From Peribacillus sp. FSL E2-0218 (lineage in GTDB: Bacteria > Bacillota > Bacilli > Bacillales > DSM-1321): DNA of 64,000 nucleotides. The notes under the pieces are model-generated. The model saw nothing but the letters and a program-made list of their open reading frames with translations. It was not told where the DNA came from and did not search any database. Position 1 is the first letter of the stretch, and each line of letters opens with the position of its first letter. The position numbers were made by a program, and so were the translations under genes. Below are positions 49,787 to 57,729 of this stretch, piece by piece. The stretch spans positions 871,501 through 935,500 of the forward strand of contig NZ_CP150304.1 of assembly GCF_037992945.1 (NCBI RefSeq), in the 5' to 3' direction.

Positions 49787-50971
49787 TCATAAAGGATTTC
49801 CCCTGCGAGCTTTTGGGGGCTTCACTCTTAGAGCAATGATGAAGGACACGACGCATAATACGGCTATGATCATGAAGGTCGGCCTGAATCCATTGATGAT
49901 GGCAGCAATGAACGATCCGGAAAGGGCACCAAGGCCGAAGCCTTGATAGACGATACTATAATTTTTGCTGTGGTTTTTTAAACCGAAAAAATCACCAACG
50001 ATTGCGGGAAAGACGGTAATATTACCTCCAAAGCAAAAGGCGATGCCCGCCACACACGCAAAAAAGAGACCGAAGCTAATATTCCCCAGGGTCAAAACAA
50101 GAACTGCTGCAGCGGTGACGAGGAAGCTGAAGGCAATCACCTTCATCCGGCTGATTTTATCCGAAAGGGCTCCCAGGATCAGACGTCCGATCGTGTTGAA
50201 GATGGCAATCATGGCTACGGCATTCGCGGCAGTGACCGCATCCAATCCAGCCAATTGGACACCTGCATCCTTGGCGATGCTGATTAAGTAAAGCCCGCTC
50301 ATGCAAGCGGTAAAAAACATGACGAACAATAGATATACCTCTTTCGTCCTCATCATTTCCTTGACTGTATAATTGTTCGAGTCTGTAAGAGCGGATGCAT
50401 CACCAGCCGCTTCCGGTGCCTCCCGTATAAAACGCGATCCAATAAGCACCATGGCCATTACAATGATTCCCCAATACATAAATGTTTGTGAAGGACCGAC
50501 ATTATTTATTAACCATGTGTTGATGAATTTGAATAGCAGGCTCCCCATCCCGTAAGCGGAAACGGAAATTCCTGAAATCAGCCCCTTGCGGTCCGGAAAC
50601 CATTTTATAAGATTGGACAAAGTGGTAATGTAGGCCAGGCCATCCGCGAATCCGACAACCACCCCTGCGGTGATGTATAAAACCAATAATTTTGAAACGA
50701 ATGAACTTGCGATCAATCCAGCTCCAAGAACGATCCCGGCTAAAGCGATCAGCCGACGGAGGCCCCATTTTTCCTGCAATCTTCCGGCAAAGAGCGTCGC
50801 AACTGCCAAAGCGAAGCTCGTTATGGAAAAGGTGATGGCGACGGAACTCAGTTTCCAGCCGAATTTGTCTGCCAAGGGCTGATTGAATAAGCTCCACGTG
50901 TAAATCGTGCCCAAACCTATTTGAATGATGATCGTACCAAACACAATCGATCCTTTATTAACTCTAGGAAT
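49787..50971 (-). CDS. OFA family MFS transporter (probable ATT start)
   Basis: 394 residues if it begins at ATT 50971-50969, 8 bases after AAAGGAGG (50987-50980 on the minus strand). The only standard start, GTG 50944, is 36 bases from that site and would cut into the first helix. The extension reads IPRVNKGSI and supplies the short basic N-terminus expected for an MFS protein. About 12 helices are present, with LGTIYTWSLFNQPLADKFGW (about residues 20-39) typical of the oxalate/formate antiporter group. The substrate is unknown; the adjacent pyruvate-oxidase-like gene suggests a small carboxylate. Confidence 0.88.
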   Translation of the reverse strand: MPRVNKGSIVFGTIIIQIGLGTIYTWSLFNQPLADKFGWKLSSVAITFSITSFALAVATLFAGRLQEKWGLRRLIALAGIVLGAGLIASSFVSKLLVLYITAGVVVGFADGLAYITTLSNLIKWFPDRKGLISGISVSAYGMGSLLFKFINTWLINNVGPSQTFMYWGIIVMAMVLIGSRFIREAPEAAGDASALTDSNNYTVKEMMRTKEVYLLFVMFFTACMSGLYLISIAKDAGVQLAGLDAVTAANAVAMIAIFNTIGRLILGALSDKISRMKVIAFSFLVTAAAVLVLTLGNISFGLFFACVAGIAFCFGGNITVFPAIVGDFFGLKNHSKNYSIVYQGFGLGALSGSFIAAIINGFRPTFMIIAVLCVVSFIIALRVKPPKARRGNPL

Positions 50972-51214
50972 ATTTTTTTCCTCCTTTCATTGATACCATT
51001 TGGGTATGCGTCTAGATTGCTTTTATTATGACCATCATGATTGCAGTACTATTCGTAATTATCGAGGAACCGTGTAAAGGGGAGGAAAGAAGCTTTAGGA
51101 AATATGATATATGAACCCATCGTCCCTTCAGGGGATATTTGGAATTCTCTCAAAACAGGACATTGGTCGGAAGGGGAATATAAGGGTTGAGGGGAAATAG
51201 TCAAGGTGGTTAAG

Positions 51215-51727
51215 ATGCATAAAAAAGAGGGAGATGGTTTTTTGAAGAGATTACTCACCAGCTTGGTAGTATTGACAATGGGCCTAGGGATAACTTTTTC
51301 CACCGCTTTCGCATCCGCCGGAGGATTTCACCATCCTGATAGCTGGGATAAAAATTCTATTTTGCGTAAGGACACCCTTGGGGTGGAAGTCAGAAATATG
51401 CAGTATATCCTGAATGTAATGGGATTTTATACCGATTCAGCGGTTGTTGACGTCGATGGGATATTCGGACCGAAAACGGAAGCGGGTGTAAGGAAATATC
51501 AAAAAGAAAACAACCTGAAAGTGGATGGTGTGGTTGGTCCCAGGACGTGGGACAGTTTTTCGCAATATATTAAGAAAAGCGGCAAGAACACCTTTGGAGC
51601 AGGTGGAAATATGGGGCTCAGAATCAAATGGCAGTACGATGATTCCTCCTACACATCCGGATCTAAAGCCTATATTTATGGTAATGGAGATACTTTAAGC
51701 GATCAATACCGCTTGTATGCCAATTAA
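51215..51727 (+). CDS. Secreted peptidoglycan-binding domain protein
   Basis: 170 residues from ATG 51215, 5 bases after AAGGTGG; GTG 51206 is in frame but inside that site. A signal peptide (LLTSLVVLTMGLGITFSTAF then ASA) is followed by a PG_binding_1 domain: GVEVRNMQYILNVMGFYTDS, DVDGIFGPKTEAGVRKYQKE and LKVDGVVGPRTWDSF (about residues 57-115). The last 50 residues (QYDDSSYTSGSKAYIYGNGD) are unrecognised and could be the active or binding part. It is exported and likely wall- or cortex-associated. It is followed by an orphan germination receptor gene. Confidence 0.85.
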   Translation: MHKKEGDGFLKRLLTSLVVLTMGLGITFSTAFASAGGFHHPDSWDKNSILRKDTLGVEVRNMQYILNVMGFYTDSAVVDVDGIFGPKTEAGVRKYQKENNLKVDGVVGPRTWDSFSQYIKKSGKNTFGAGGNMGLRIKWQYDDSSYTSGSKAYIYGNGDTLSDQYRLYAN

Positions 51728-51762
51728 AATAATATAGAAGTAAAGGTATTTCCTTCATACGA

Positions 51763-51790
51763 AAAACGTGACCGCTTAGGCACGTTTTTT
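51763..51790 (+). terminator. Intrinsic terminator after the peptidoglycan-binding gene
   Basis: AAAACGTG-ACCGCTTAGG-CACGTTTT followed by TTC. Confidence 0.7.
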
Positions 51791-51913
51791 CTTTATGCAA
51801 CGAACGTGGCATGTTAGTTGAACAATCTTTAGTCGATCACAATAACTGAAAATACATTCTTGCTTTTATGAACATACTAAAAGCATAAAATATTTTAGGT
51901 GGTAGGTTGAACA

Positions 51914-53365
51914 ATGTCCTATACTTTGCAGGAGGATTTAGAGAATAATATTAACAATATAAAAATGGACTTTAACAATACTTTTGATTTAAGTATTAGA
52001 GAAATCAAATTTGGGATCAATAAAAAAATGAAGTTGAATGTTGTTTTTTTAGGTGGTTTGGTTGATACGGACTACCTTCAGAATTCAGTGATACTTCGAA
52101 TCATGGATACCTTAAACATAGATAAACCTTTAATCAATAAGGAGTTTATAAATAACGTAGCCAATAGTATACTTTCCGCAGCAAGTATTAAAATCACCAA
52201 TTCATATCAAGATGTACTTGATGCAATAATTCAAGGTAAAACCGTTTTGGTATTTGATGGGTTTTTAGAAGTCATCATTGCAGATACTGCCAAATGGAAA
52301 GAGAGGGCACTGGAAGAGTCTTCTGGAGAAAGAACTCCAAATGGTATGGTTTTTGGCTTTTCGGAAAATGCTCAAACCAATATAAACGTGTTAAGGGGAA
52401 TGGTTAAATCAGAACAATTTTACGTACAAAAGATGAATTTCGGGTCTGTAGCTAAAACGGATGTATATCTCCTGTTCCTCCATGATACTGTTGACAATGG
52501 TATATTAAAAGAAGTGAGAAAACGATTGGAAAAAGTCGATGTTAAATATATCATGCAAGGAAGAGTGGTCCAAGAAATAGTGGATGGGAAACAAACACTC
52601 TTTCCTTTAACCTTGAATTCAGAACGACCTGATGTAATAGCTTCCGGCATTTTGGAAGGACGTGTAATATTGATGGTAGATGGTAATCCACAAGTAATGA
52701 TCTTCCCGTCGATGTTCACGGATTTTTTACAAGCACCGGATGATTATACGACCAATTATGGAAGGTTTTCCATCAGAATCATACGTCTTTTTGCCTTTTT
52801 AACAACAATATTCCTTTCAGGAATTTATGTTGCACTCGATAAGTACGGAGGTGACCGTCTATCCAAAAAGGTTTATGAATCCTTAGTCACAAAAAACGAA
52901 CTATTACCCACAATTTGGGAAGTCATCATACTCATTATTTTATTTCGTGTCGTTATAGATGCTTGTAACAGGATACCTAAGAACCTGGTGATCTTGATAG
53001 CACTGATTGGACCTATCTTAATTGGTGAAACAGCCATTACAGCAAACTTGATCCATCCCGTAGGTCTTATCATCGTCGGGTTAACGTTCATTACGGGAAC
53101 CCTGTTTGGCAATTCAGGACTCACAGCAGCATTTAGTACCTTAAGATTTATCATCATTATCTTGGCTTACTACTTCGGTTATCTTGGTATCATTATCGGT
53201 GCTACTCTTATATTAATGCATATGATCAGTTTAAAATCCGTTGGAGTCCCATACCTTTCTCCGCTCATTCCTTTTAGGGTGAAAGAAATAAAAGACTCTC
53301 TATATCGGGGAAAATTGGAAAAATTAGTTAACAGCAAACATGGTTATCCAGATGAAAATAATTAA
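51914..53365 (+). CDS. Orphan GerA-type A subunit of germinant receptor
   Basis: 483 residues. The soluble part carries LNSERPDVIASGILEGRVIL (about residues 235-254) and DYTTNYGRFSIRIIRLFAFL. The membrane cluster (about 290-445) is followed by SLKSVGVPYLSPLIPFRVKE, as in GerA/GerKA. It is 50 residues shorter than the A subunit at 3563 because the N-terminal and C-terminal tails are reduced. No B, C or D gene is next to it, so it must work with partners elsewhere or be non-receptor. A terminator follows at 53525. Confidence 0.9.
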   Translation: MSYTLQEDLENNINNIKMDFNNTFDLSIREIKFGINKKMKLNVVFLGGLVDTDYLQNSVILRIMDTLNIDKPLINKEFINNVANSILSAASIKITNSYQDVLDAIIQGKTVLVFDGFLEVIIADTAKWKERALEESSGERTPNGMVFGFSENAQTNINVLRGMVKSEQFYVQKMNFGSVAKTDVYLLFLHDTVDNGILKEVRKRLEKVDVKYIMQGRVVQEIVDGKQTLFPLTLNSERPDVIASGILEGRVILMVDGNPQVMIFPSMFTDFLQAPDDYTTNYGRFSIRIIRLFAFLTTIFLSGIYVALDKYGGDRLSKKVYESLVTKNELLPTIWEVIILIILFRVVIDACNRIPKNLVILIALIGPILIGETAITANLIHPVGLIIVGLTFITGTLFGNSGLTAAFSTLRFIIIILAYYFGYLGIIIGATLILMHMISLKSVGVPYLSPLIPFRVKEIKDSLYRGKLEKLVNSKHGYPDENN

Positions 53366-53524
53366 ACAAATTCCAACTTTAACTAACGAGTCGTTAACGC
53401 CTTGATAAAGCAGCCAATTGGCGGCCTTTTAACACTTATCATACATTCAAATTAAAGTAATAAACGAGAGAGCAACTTTCAATATTCAGGTACAAGTTTT
53501 GTCGAGATGTGCCAGGAAAACATA

Positions 53525-53566
53525 AAAAAGATGAGCCAGTAGATACATTTCCTGGCTCATCTTTTT
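53525..53566 (+). terminator. Intrinsic terminator downstream of orphan gerA-type gene
   Basis: A perfect 15-base stem AAAAAGATGAGCCAG / CTGGCTCATCTTTTT (53525-53539, 53552-53566). It is 160 bases past the stop codon; the interval 53366-53524 has no other feature. Confidence 0.85.
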
Positions 53567-53809
53567 GTGTTTCTTGTCCTCTTACCATCTTCGTCTTCCT
53601 AAGTTCCGCTCCTCAACACGAAAAAGTGAAGCCACACCAATAAAATTATAAATAATGAGGAGGGAAACAATACGTTCAAGGATTGCTTTCGAACTAAAAT
53701 TTTACGCCTTTGCTGGATATACATGAAAATCAATATTTTTTTGTTCATGTGTATAAAAAGTCAGAGTTTTGTTATGATTGAAACGAGTGAAAAACGGAGG
53801 TGCTTACGG

Positions 53810-54364
53810 GTGGAAAAGAAAGCATTAATGATCATTGATATGCAAACGGCCGTCGTGGAAGAAGGCTATAAACGCGATAAGGTAATTGACAACATCAACC
53901 ATTTAATTCAATCTGCAAGAGGACTGCAAATACCGATTATCTATATTCAGCACGAGTCGCCAGAAGGTCCATTGAAAAAAGGCGAACCTGGGTGGCAGTT
54001 TCACCCAAGGCTTGAGAAACCACTCCTTCAAGAGGTGACCCTCTTTAAAAGCGTGCCGAATTCGTTTAGCCACACCCCATTACAACAAACACTTGACAAG
54101 CTAGGTGTCACGCAGCTCTACATTTGTGGAGCACAGACGGAATACTGTGTTGATTCCACATGTAGGGGAGCCTTTGATTTAGGCTATGATGTCACCCTTA
54201 TCGGTGATGCCCACACAACGAATGATGCAAATCACCTATCAGCTCCCCGCATTATTGAACATGTCCATGAAACGTTAATGAACTTTTGGAGTCCAAATGC
54301 AAAGATATGTTTGAAAAAAACAACAGAGCTTGATTGGATCGAAAGTGAAATCCACCCTCAATAA
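53810..54364 (+). CDS. Isochorismatase-like cysteine hydrolase
   Basis: 184 residues from GTG 53810, 7-8 bases after CGGAGGTG. The frame is open upstream to 53723 but without a ribosome site. The catalytic triad of the family is visible: Asp in ALMIIDMQ (residue 10), Lys in the TLFKSVPNSF stretch (about residue 80), and Cys in GAQTEYCVDSTCRGAFDLGY (about 112). Members hydrolyse amides such as nicotinamide, ureidoacrylate or N-carbamoyl compounds. The substrate is unknown and no pathway gene is adjacent. Confidence 0.9.
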   Translation: MEKKALMIIDMQTAVVEEGYKRDKVIDNINHLIQSARGLQIPIIYIQHESPEGPLKKGEPGWQFHPRLEKPLLQEVTLFKSVPNSFSHTPLQQTLDKLGVTQLYICGAQTEYCVDSTCRGAFDLGYDVTLIGDAHTTNDANHLSAPRIIEHVHETLMNFWSPNAKICLKKTTELDWIESEIHPQ

Positions 54365-54461
54365 GCGATTGCTAATCGCTCAGTTTGTAGAAAAAACGGG
54401 ATGGGAATTGAAAAATTCCGATTCCTTTTTTAGTTCCAATAAAAAGAGGATGTTATTTTCT

Positions 54462-54522
54462 TTCATGAATGAAGGCGAGGTCCATGGAATCCTCCATTTT
54501 ACGAACTAATTGTTTCACAGTC
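54462..54522 (-). pseudogene. Fragment of an IS1182-type transposase N-terminus
   Basis: The minus strand reads TVKQLVRKMEDSMDLAFIHE, closely matching NHLVRKMEAAIDFTFIYD of the intact transposases. The DNA GTTCGTAAAATGGAGG is identical in both. The match breaks off on both sides. The rest of the 417-base gap 54365-54781 holds a weak hairpin near 54399-54432 and nothing else recognised. Confidence 0.6.
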
Positions 54523-54781
54523 CCCGCTTGGTCAATATATTTCAGGGAGCGGGTGTGCGAGGCTCCTTAGGGCGATTGCCTGAAGTGGGTAGCCGGCATG
54601 ATTTAATGACCACGAAGAAAAACAATCTTTGGAGGCGGGTTCGAGTACAGTTCATAACATAGTTCAAGCTATTAAATGCCTATCAATTCATGTTATAATG
54701 GTTAACTTAGGATGATTATAATTGAACGGATGCCAAGAAAAAGCCTCCGCTTAGCGATACAAAAACTGGAGGTGTAAGAGA

Positions 54782-54991
54782 GTGAACAAACAATGGACCA
54801 TTGGCAAAATTAAAGAATTCGTTGAGGGCAATTCGGAAAGTAAGTTGCTAACGACGGAATATCACGGTTTTTCGCAAAAGTTACTATTTAAATGTACCTG
54901 CGGCAGCAACTTTGAAAAAACATTCAAGAAATTCAAAAATAATAACCAACGTAAATGTGACGTATGCCAACCGCCTAAAGCGGCTCGGTAA
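54782..54991 (+). CDS. Small zinc-ribbon-like protein, 69 residues
   Basis: It starts at GTG 54782 after TGGAGGTG. The product has an N-terminal helix-strand part (WTIGKIKEFVEGNSESKLLT) and two Cys pairs, CTCG and CDVC, 28 residues apart, which can bind one zinc in a treble-clef or ribbon. Similar modules precede nuclease or unknown domains in Bacillus and phage proteins; here it stands alone. The function is not known. It has a terminator of its own. Confidence 0.7.
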   Translation: MNKQWTIGKIKEFVEGNSESKLLTTEYHGFSQKLLFKCTCGSNFEKTFKKFKNNNQRKCDVCQPPKAAR

Positions 54992-55010
54992 CATGTAGCG
55001 GATATACGGA

Positions 55011-55048
55011 GTGCCGGTTTCTATCGAAAAGAAATTGGCACTTTTTTT
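55011..55048 (+). terminator. Intrinsic terminator after zinc-ribbon gene
   Basis: GTGCCgGTTTCT / AGAAAtTGGCAC-type stem (55011-55041) followed by TTTTTTT. Confidence 0.8.
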
Positions 55049-55049
55049 A

Positions 55050-55384
55050 ATAGGAGGAAGGAAGCAAACTTGTTGTTCCTATTCTTATATAACAATGTGC
55101 GTGAGCGAAATTTTTGAAGGGCAATGATGCGCATCATGAAGACTTTGGTGAAATCGATACAGTGATGCTTATTTTGAAGACCGGATAAATAAGATCGGAA
55201 TGAAGCAAGTCAACGGATTCTATTCATGTGATTGAGTATATAAAATCAGGAGAAGGACTGATTCAATTTCACATTAACACAAATATTTTATAAAATATAA
55301 GTATTGAAGGATGGGTCAAGCATTATATATACATAAACTCACAAATACTCATACAACAGATGTTAGAGAAGGAAGGGAAATAAG
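55050..55384. other. 335-base AT-rich spacer before the HTH-PfkB gene
   Basis: No supported gene or repeat. The end carries the GAAGGAAGG ribosome site for the gene at 55385. A promoter is expected here, but no confident pair was found. Confidence 0.45.
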
Positions 55385-56488
55385 GTGAAGGATCAGTATA
55401 TTTTGGCATTAATCAGAGAGAATCCTTTTATATCTCAACAAGAATTATCAGTAAAACTTGGACTATCAAGATCAGCAGTGGCTGGTTATATTTCAACTCT
55501 GACGAAAAAGGGAGAAATATTAGGGCGAGCCTATATCGTGCGGGAAGAGTCACGAATTACTTGCATTGGTGGCGCCAATATTGATCGTATGTCACAAACC
55601 TTGAAGCCCATTCAGTATGGTACGTCCAACCCGGCAGCGGTTAGACAGTCCTGTGGCGGTATTTCCCGAAATGTATCAGAGAACCTCGGAAGGTTAGGCT
55701 GCCAAGTATCATTGATTACTTTGATCGGGGATGACCAAGAAGGAAAATGGTTAATGGAAGAAACAAAAAGATACGGAGTGGATGTTAGTCAATGCTTGGC
55801 ATTGAATATGGAAAAGACAGGTACATATACATCCATTCTTGATGATTCAGGTGAAATGATTTTAGCGGTGGCTGATATGCAAATCTATGACCAGTTTAAC
55901 ATTGAGTTGATTGAAGCACGTTGGTCGCATCTTGCCTCTTCCAATATAATATTTGCAGATTCCAACCTTCCGGAAGAAACCTTGACTTATCTTATTAAAA
56001 GATGTGAAAAAGAAAAATTGACCTTATGGATTAATCCCGTTTCGGCGCCTAAGGCATCGAGAATGCCAACTAATTTACAGGGCATAGATTTGTTGATTGC
56101 CAATCGTGGTGAAATATCGATAATGTCCAATCTGGAAGTCGTTACGATTGAAGATTGTAAGAAAGCAGCCGAGCAAATCATTCAAAGAGGAGTCAGTCAG
56201 GTTATCATCACCTTGGACAGGCAGGGGATTTTTTGGGCAGCTAATGATGGAAGGCAAGAGCATTTGCTTCCTCTACAAGACAATTTTCAGTGTAACAATG
56301 GAGTCGATGAAGCATTGATAGGAGGCATTTTATTCGGCATGAATCAAAATGAATCCTTCGAACGATCTTTACGATTTGGCATGGCAGCTTCCTCCATCAC
56401 CTTGCAAACTTGGAACACCAATGCAGATATTACAGATGAGCTTCTTTATGAACTTGCTGAAGAAGGCTACAAGGATGATACGGATTGA
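55385..56488 (+). CDS. HTH-PfkB fusion protein, kinase domain with degenerate GAGD motif (probable regulator)
   Basis: 367 residues. The N-terminal winged helix (residues 1-50: LIRENPFISQQELSVKLGLS then RSAVAGYISTL) is joined to a PfkB ribokinase-like domain opening with ITCIGGANIDRM, and GGISRNVSENLGRLG, as in pseudouridine kinases. In place of D-x-x-GAGD-S-F it reads CNNGVDEALIGG (about residues 302-313): the catalytic Asp may remain but the GAG anion hole is lost. The downstream island has an intact PfkB kinase. It therefore more likely acts as a ligand-sensing transcription factor than as an enzyme. The start follows GAAGGAAGG. Confidence 0.85.
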   Translation: MKDQYILALIRENPFISQQELSVKLGLSRSAVAGYISTLTKKGEILGRAYIVREESRITCIGGANIDRMSQTLKPIQYGTSNPAAVRQSCGGISRNVSENLGRLGCQVSLITLIGDDQEGKWLMEETKRYGVDVSQCLALNMEKTGTYTSILDDSGEMILAVADMQIYDQFNIELIEARWSHLASSNIIFADSNLPEETLTYLIKRCEKEKLTLWINPVSAPKASRMPTNLQGIDLLIANRGEISIMSNLEVVTIEDCKKAAEQIIQRGVSQVIITLDRQGIFWAANDGRQEHLLPLQDNFQCNNGVDEALIGGILFGMNQNESFERSLRFGMAASSITLQTWNTNADITDELLYELAEEGYKDDTD

Positions 56489-56565
56489 TGGCAAGGATAA
56501 CGTTGACTTCAGTTCCATGAAACCAATAAGCAGAGCGATTTACGTGTAATTTTAGAACAAATTAT

Positions 56566-56614
56566 AAAAAAACCGTAAAATTTCTTGTTTCAAGAAAATT
56601 TACGGTTTTTTTGT
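56566..56614 (+). terminator. Intrinsic terminator after HTH-PfkB gene
   Basis: AAAAAACCGTAAA... pairs with ...TTTACGGTTTTTTT across TTTCTTG / CAAGAAAA (56566-56612). It ends the regulator transcript. Confidence 0.85.
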
Positions 56615-56636
56615 GTGAAATTTAACTTTTTCTGTA

Positions 56637-56672
56637 TTTACTAAACATTTGTCTTCGTGATAAACTTTTGTT
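56637..56672. promoter_or_regulatory. Candidate operator of the HTH-PfkB regulator (site 1)
   Basis: ACTAAACATTTGT (56639-56651 region) and a second ATAAACTTTTGTTTTAA repeat the half-sites found before psuK (57679-57713). It lies 60-90 bases before the EamA transporter gene. Confidence 0.5.
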
Positions 56673-56729
56673 TTAAAACTCATTATTGCCTATATATTCG
56701 GTAGTGAGATATGAAAGGAGAAAGATCCA

Positions 56730-57638
56730 ATGAGTAAACTGTACTTTTATCCTTTGTTTGTGGTTATTGGGGCATGCAGCTACGGCGTAGTTTCAACAAT
56801 CATAAAACTATCTATGCTTGATGGTTTTTCAGCCTCGGAAGCAGTTACAAGCCAATTTGTCATGGGCTTTATGCTAGCAGTTTGTATATTTGCCGTTCAA
56901 AGAAAAAAATTGAAAATCAGTGGAATCAAAAATATGATTCCTGTGGGAATCTTGACAGGGATGACCAATATTTCGTATGGTCTTTCCTTGAATTATTTGC
57001 CTGCATCTTTAGCTGTTGTTCTTTTATTTCAGTTTACATGGATCGGCATGCTGATTTCTTGTATTGCAAAACGGCAATTTCCTGGGCGAGCTGAATACAT
57101 CTCCATACTATTATTATTTGTCGGAACCATTCCAGCAGCTGGCCTAATGGATGTCGACTTAACGAAGGTACCTCTTCAAGGGTGGCTATGGGGGCTGGGA
57201 GCAGCCGTTTGCTATTCTCTATTTTTATTTTTTAATGGCAAAGCAAATCCAACCATGACAACATCCAATCGATTAGTCATGGTTTCTTTCTTTGCTTTCA
57301 TAACGACAGCTGTCTTCCAAACTCCACAAATAGTCTGGGACGGCACTCTATTTAGTGATGGTCTCTGGATATATGGTCTGGCATTGGGTTTATTTGGAAT
57401 GATTCTTCCCGTTTATCTGTTCAGCATATCCATTCCGAAAATAGGATTAAGTAAATCGTCAATATTGAGTGCAGTTGAGTTGCCAGTCGCAATGATGGTC
57501 TCGGTAATTTTGTTAAATGAAATGGTGACTTTGTTGCAAATGTTGGGAGTAGTAATCATAATTTTGGGGATTTTTATATCGACGTTAAGTGGAAAGCGTA
57601 TGCTGGGAAATAAAAATAAGGAAAAAGCATTTAATTAA
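56730..57638 (+). CDS. EamA/DMT family transporter
   Basis: 302 residues with ten predicted helices in two EamA repeats. GACSYGVVSTIIKLSMLDGF at the first helix and LFGMILPVYLFSISIPKIGL then SKSSILSAVELPVAMM in the second half are typical. AAAGGAG lies just before the ATG. DMT carriers move small metabolites, often outward. Its position between the HTH-PfkB regulator and psuK, with a shared operator motif, suggests transport of a nucleoside or sugar product. Confidence 0.9.
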   Translation: MSKLYFYPLFVVIGACSYGVVSTIIKLSMLDGFSASEAVTSQFVMGFMLAVCIFAVQRKKLKISGIKNMIPVGILTGMTNISYGLSLNYLPASLAVVLLFQFTWIGMLISCIAKRQFPGRAEYISILLLFVGTIPAAGLMDVDLTKVPLQGWLWGLGAAVCYSLFLFFNGKANPTMTTSNRLVMVSFFAFITTAVFQTPQIVWDGTLFSDGLWIYGLALGLFGMILPVYLFSISIPKIGLSKSSILSAVELPVAMMVSVILLNEMVTLLQMLGVVIIILGIFISTLSGKRMLGNKNKEKAFN

Positions 57639-57652
57639 ATTTTTAAAATTTA

Positions 57653-57713
57653 TTGACAAGTTAAAATGTAAGCGTATACTAAACATATGTTTAACAAAGG
57701 AACAAATGTTTAA
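57653..57713 (+). promoter_or_regulatory. psuK promoter with palindromic operator and cre-like site
   Basis: TTGACA (57653-57658) and TATACT (57675-57680) are 16 bases apart. TGTAAGCGTATACT (57667-57680) is cre-like (12 of 14). Immediately downstream lies TAAACATATGTTTA (57680-57693), a perfect palindrome, followed by ACAAATGTTTAA. The half-site TAAACAT recurs before the EamA gene. Confidence 0.65.
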
Positions 57714-57729
57714 AAAGGGGGTGTTGATT

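Noticed and set aside
54536..54610. GC-rich bit GGAGCGGGTGTGCGAGGCTCC as another copy of the IS leader repeat
   Set aside because: Only short scattered matches; the order of blocks is not kept.
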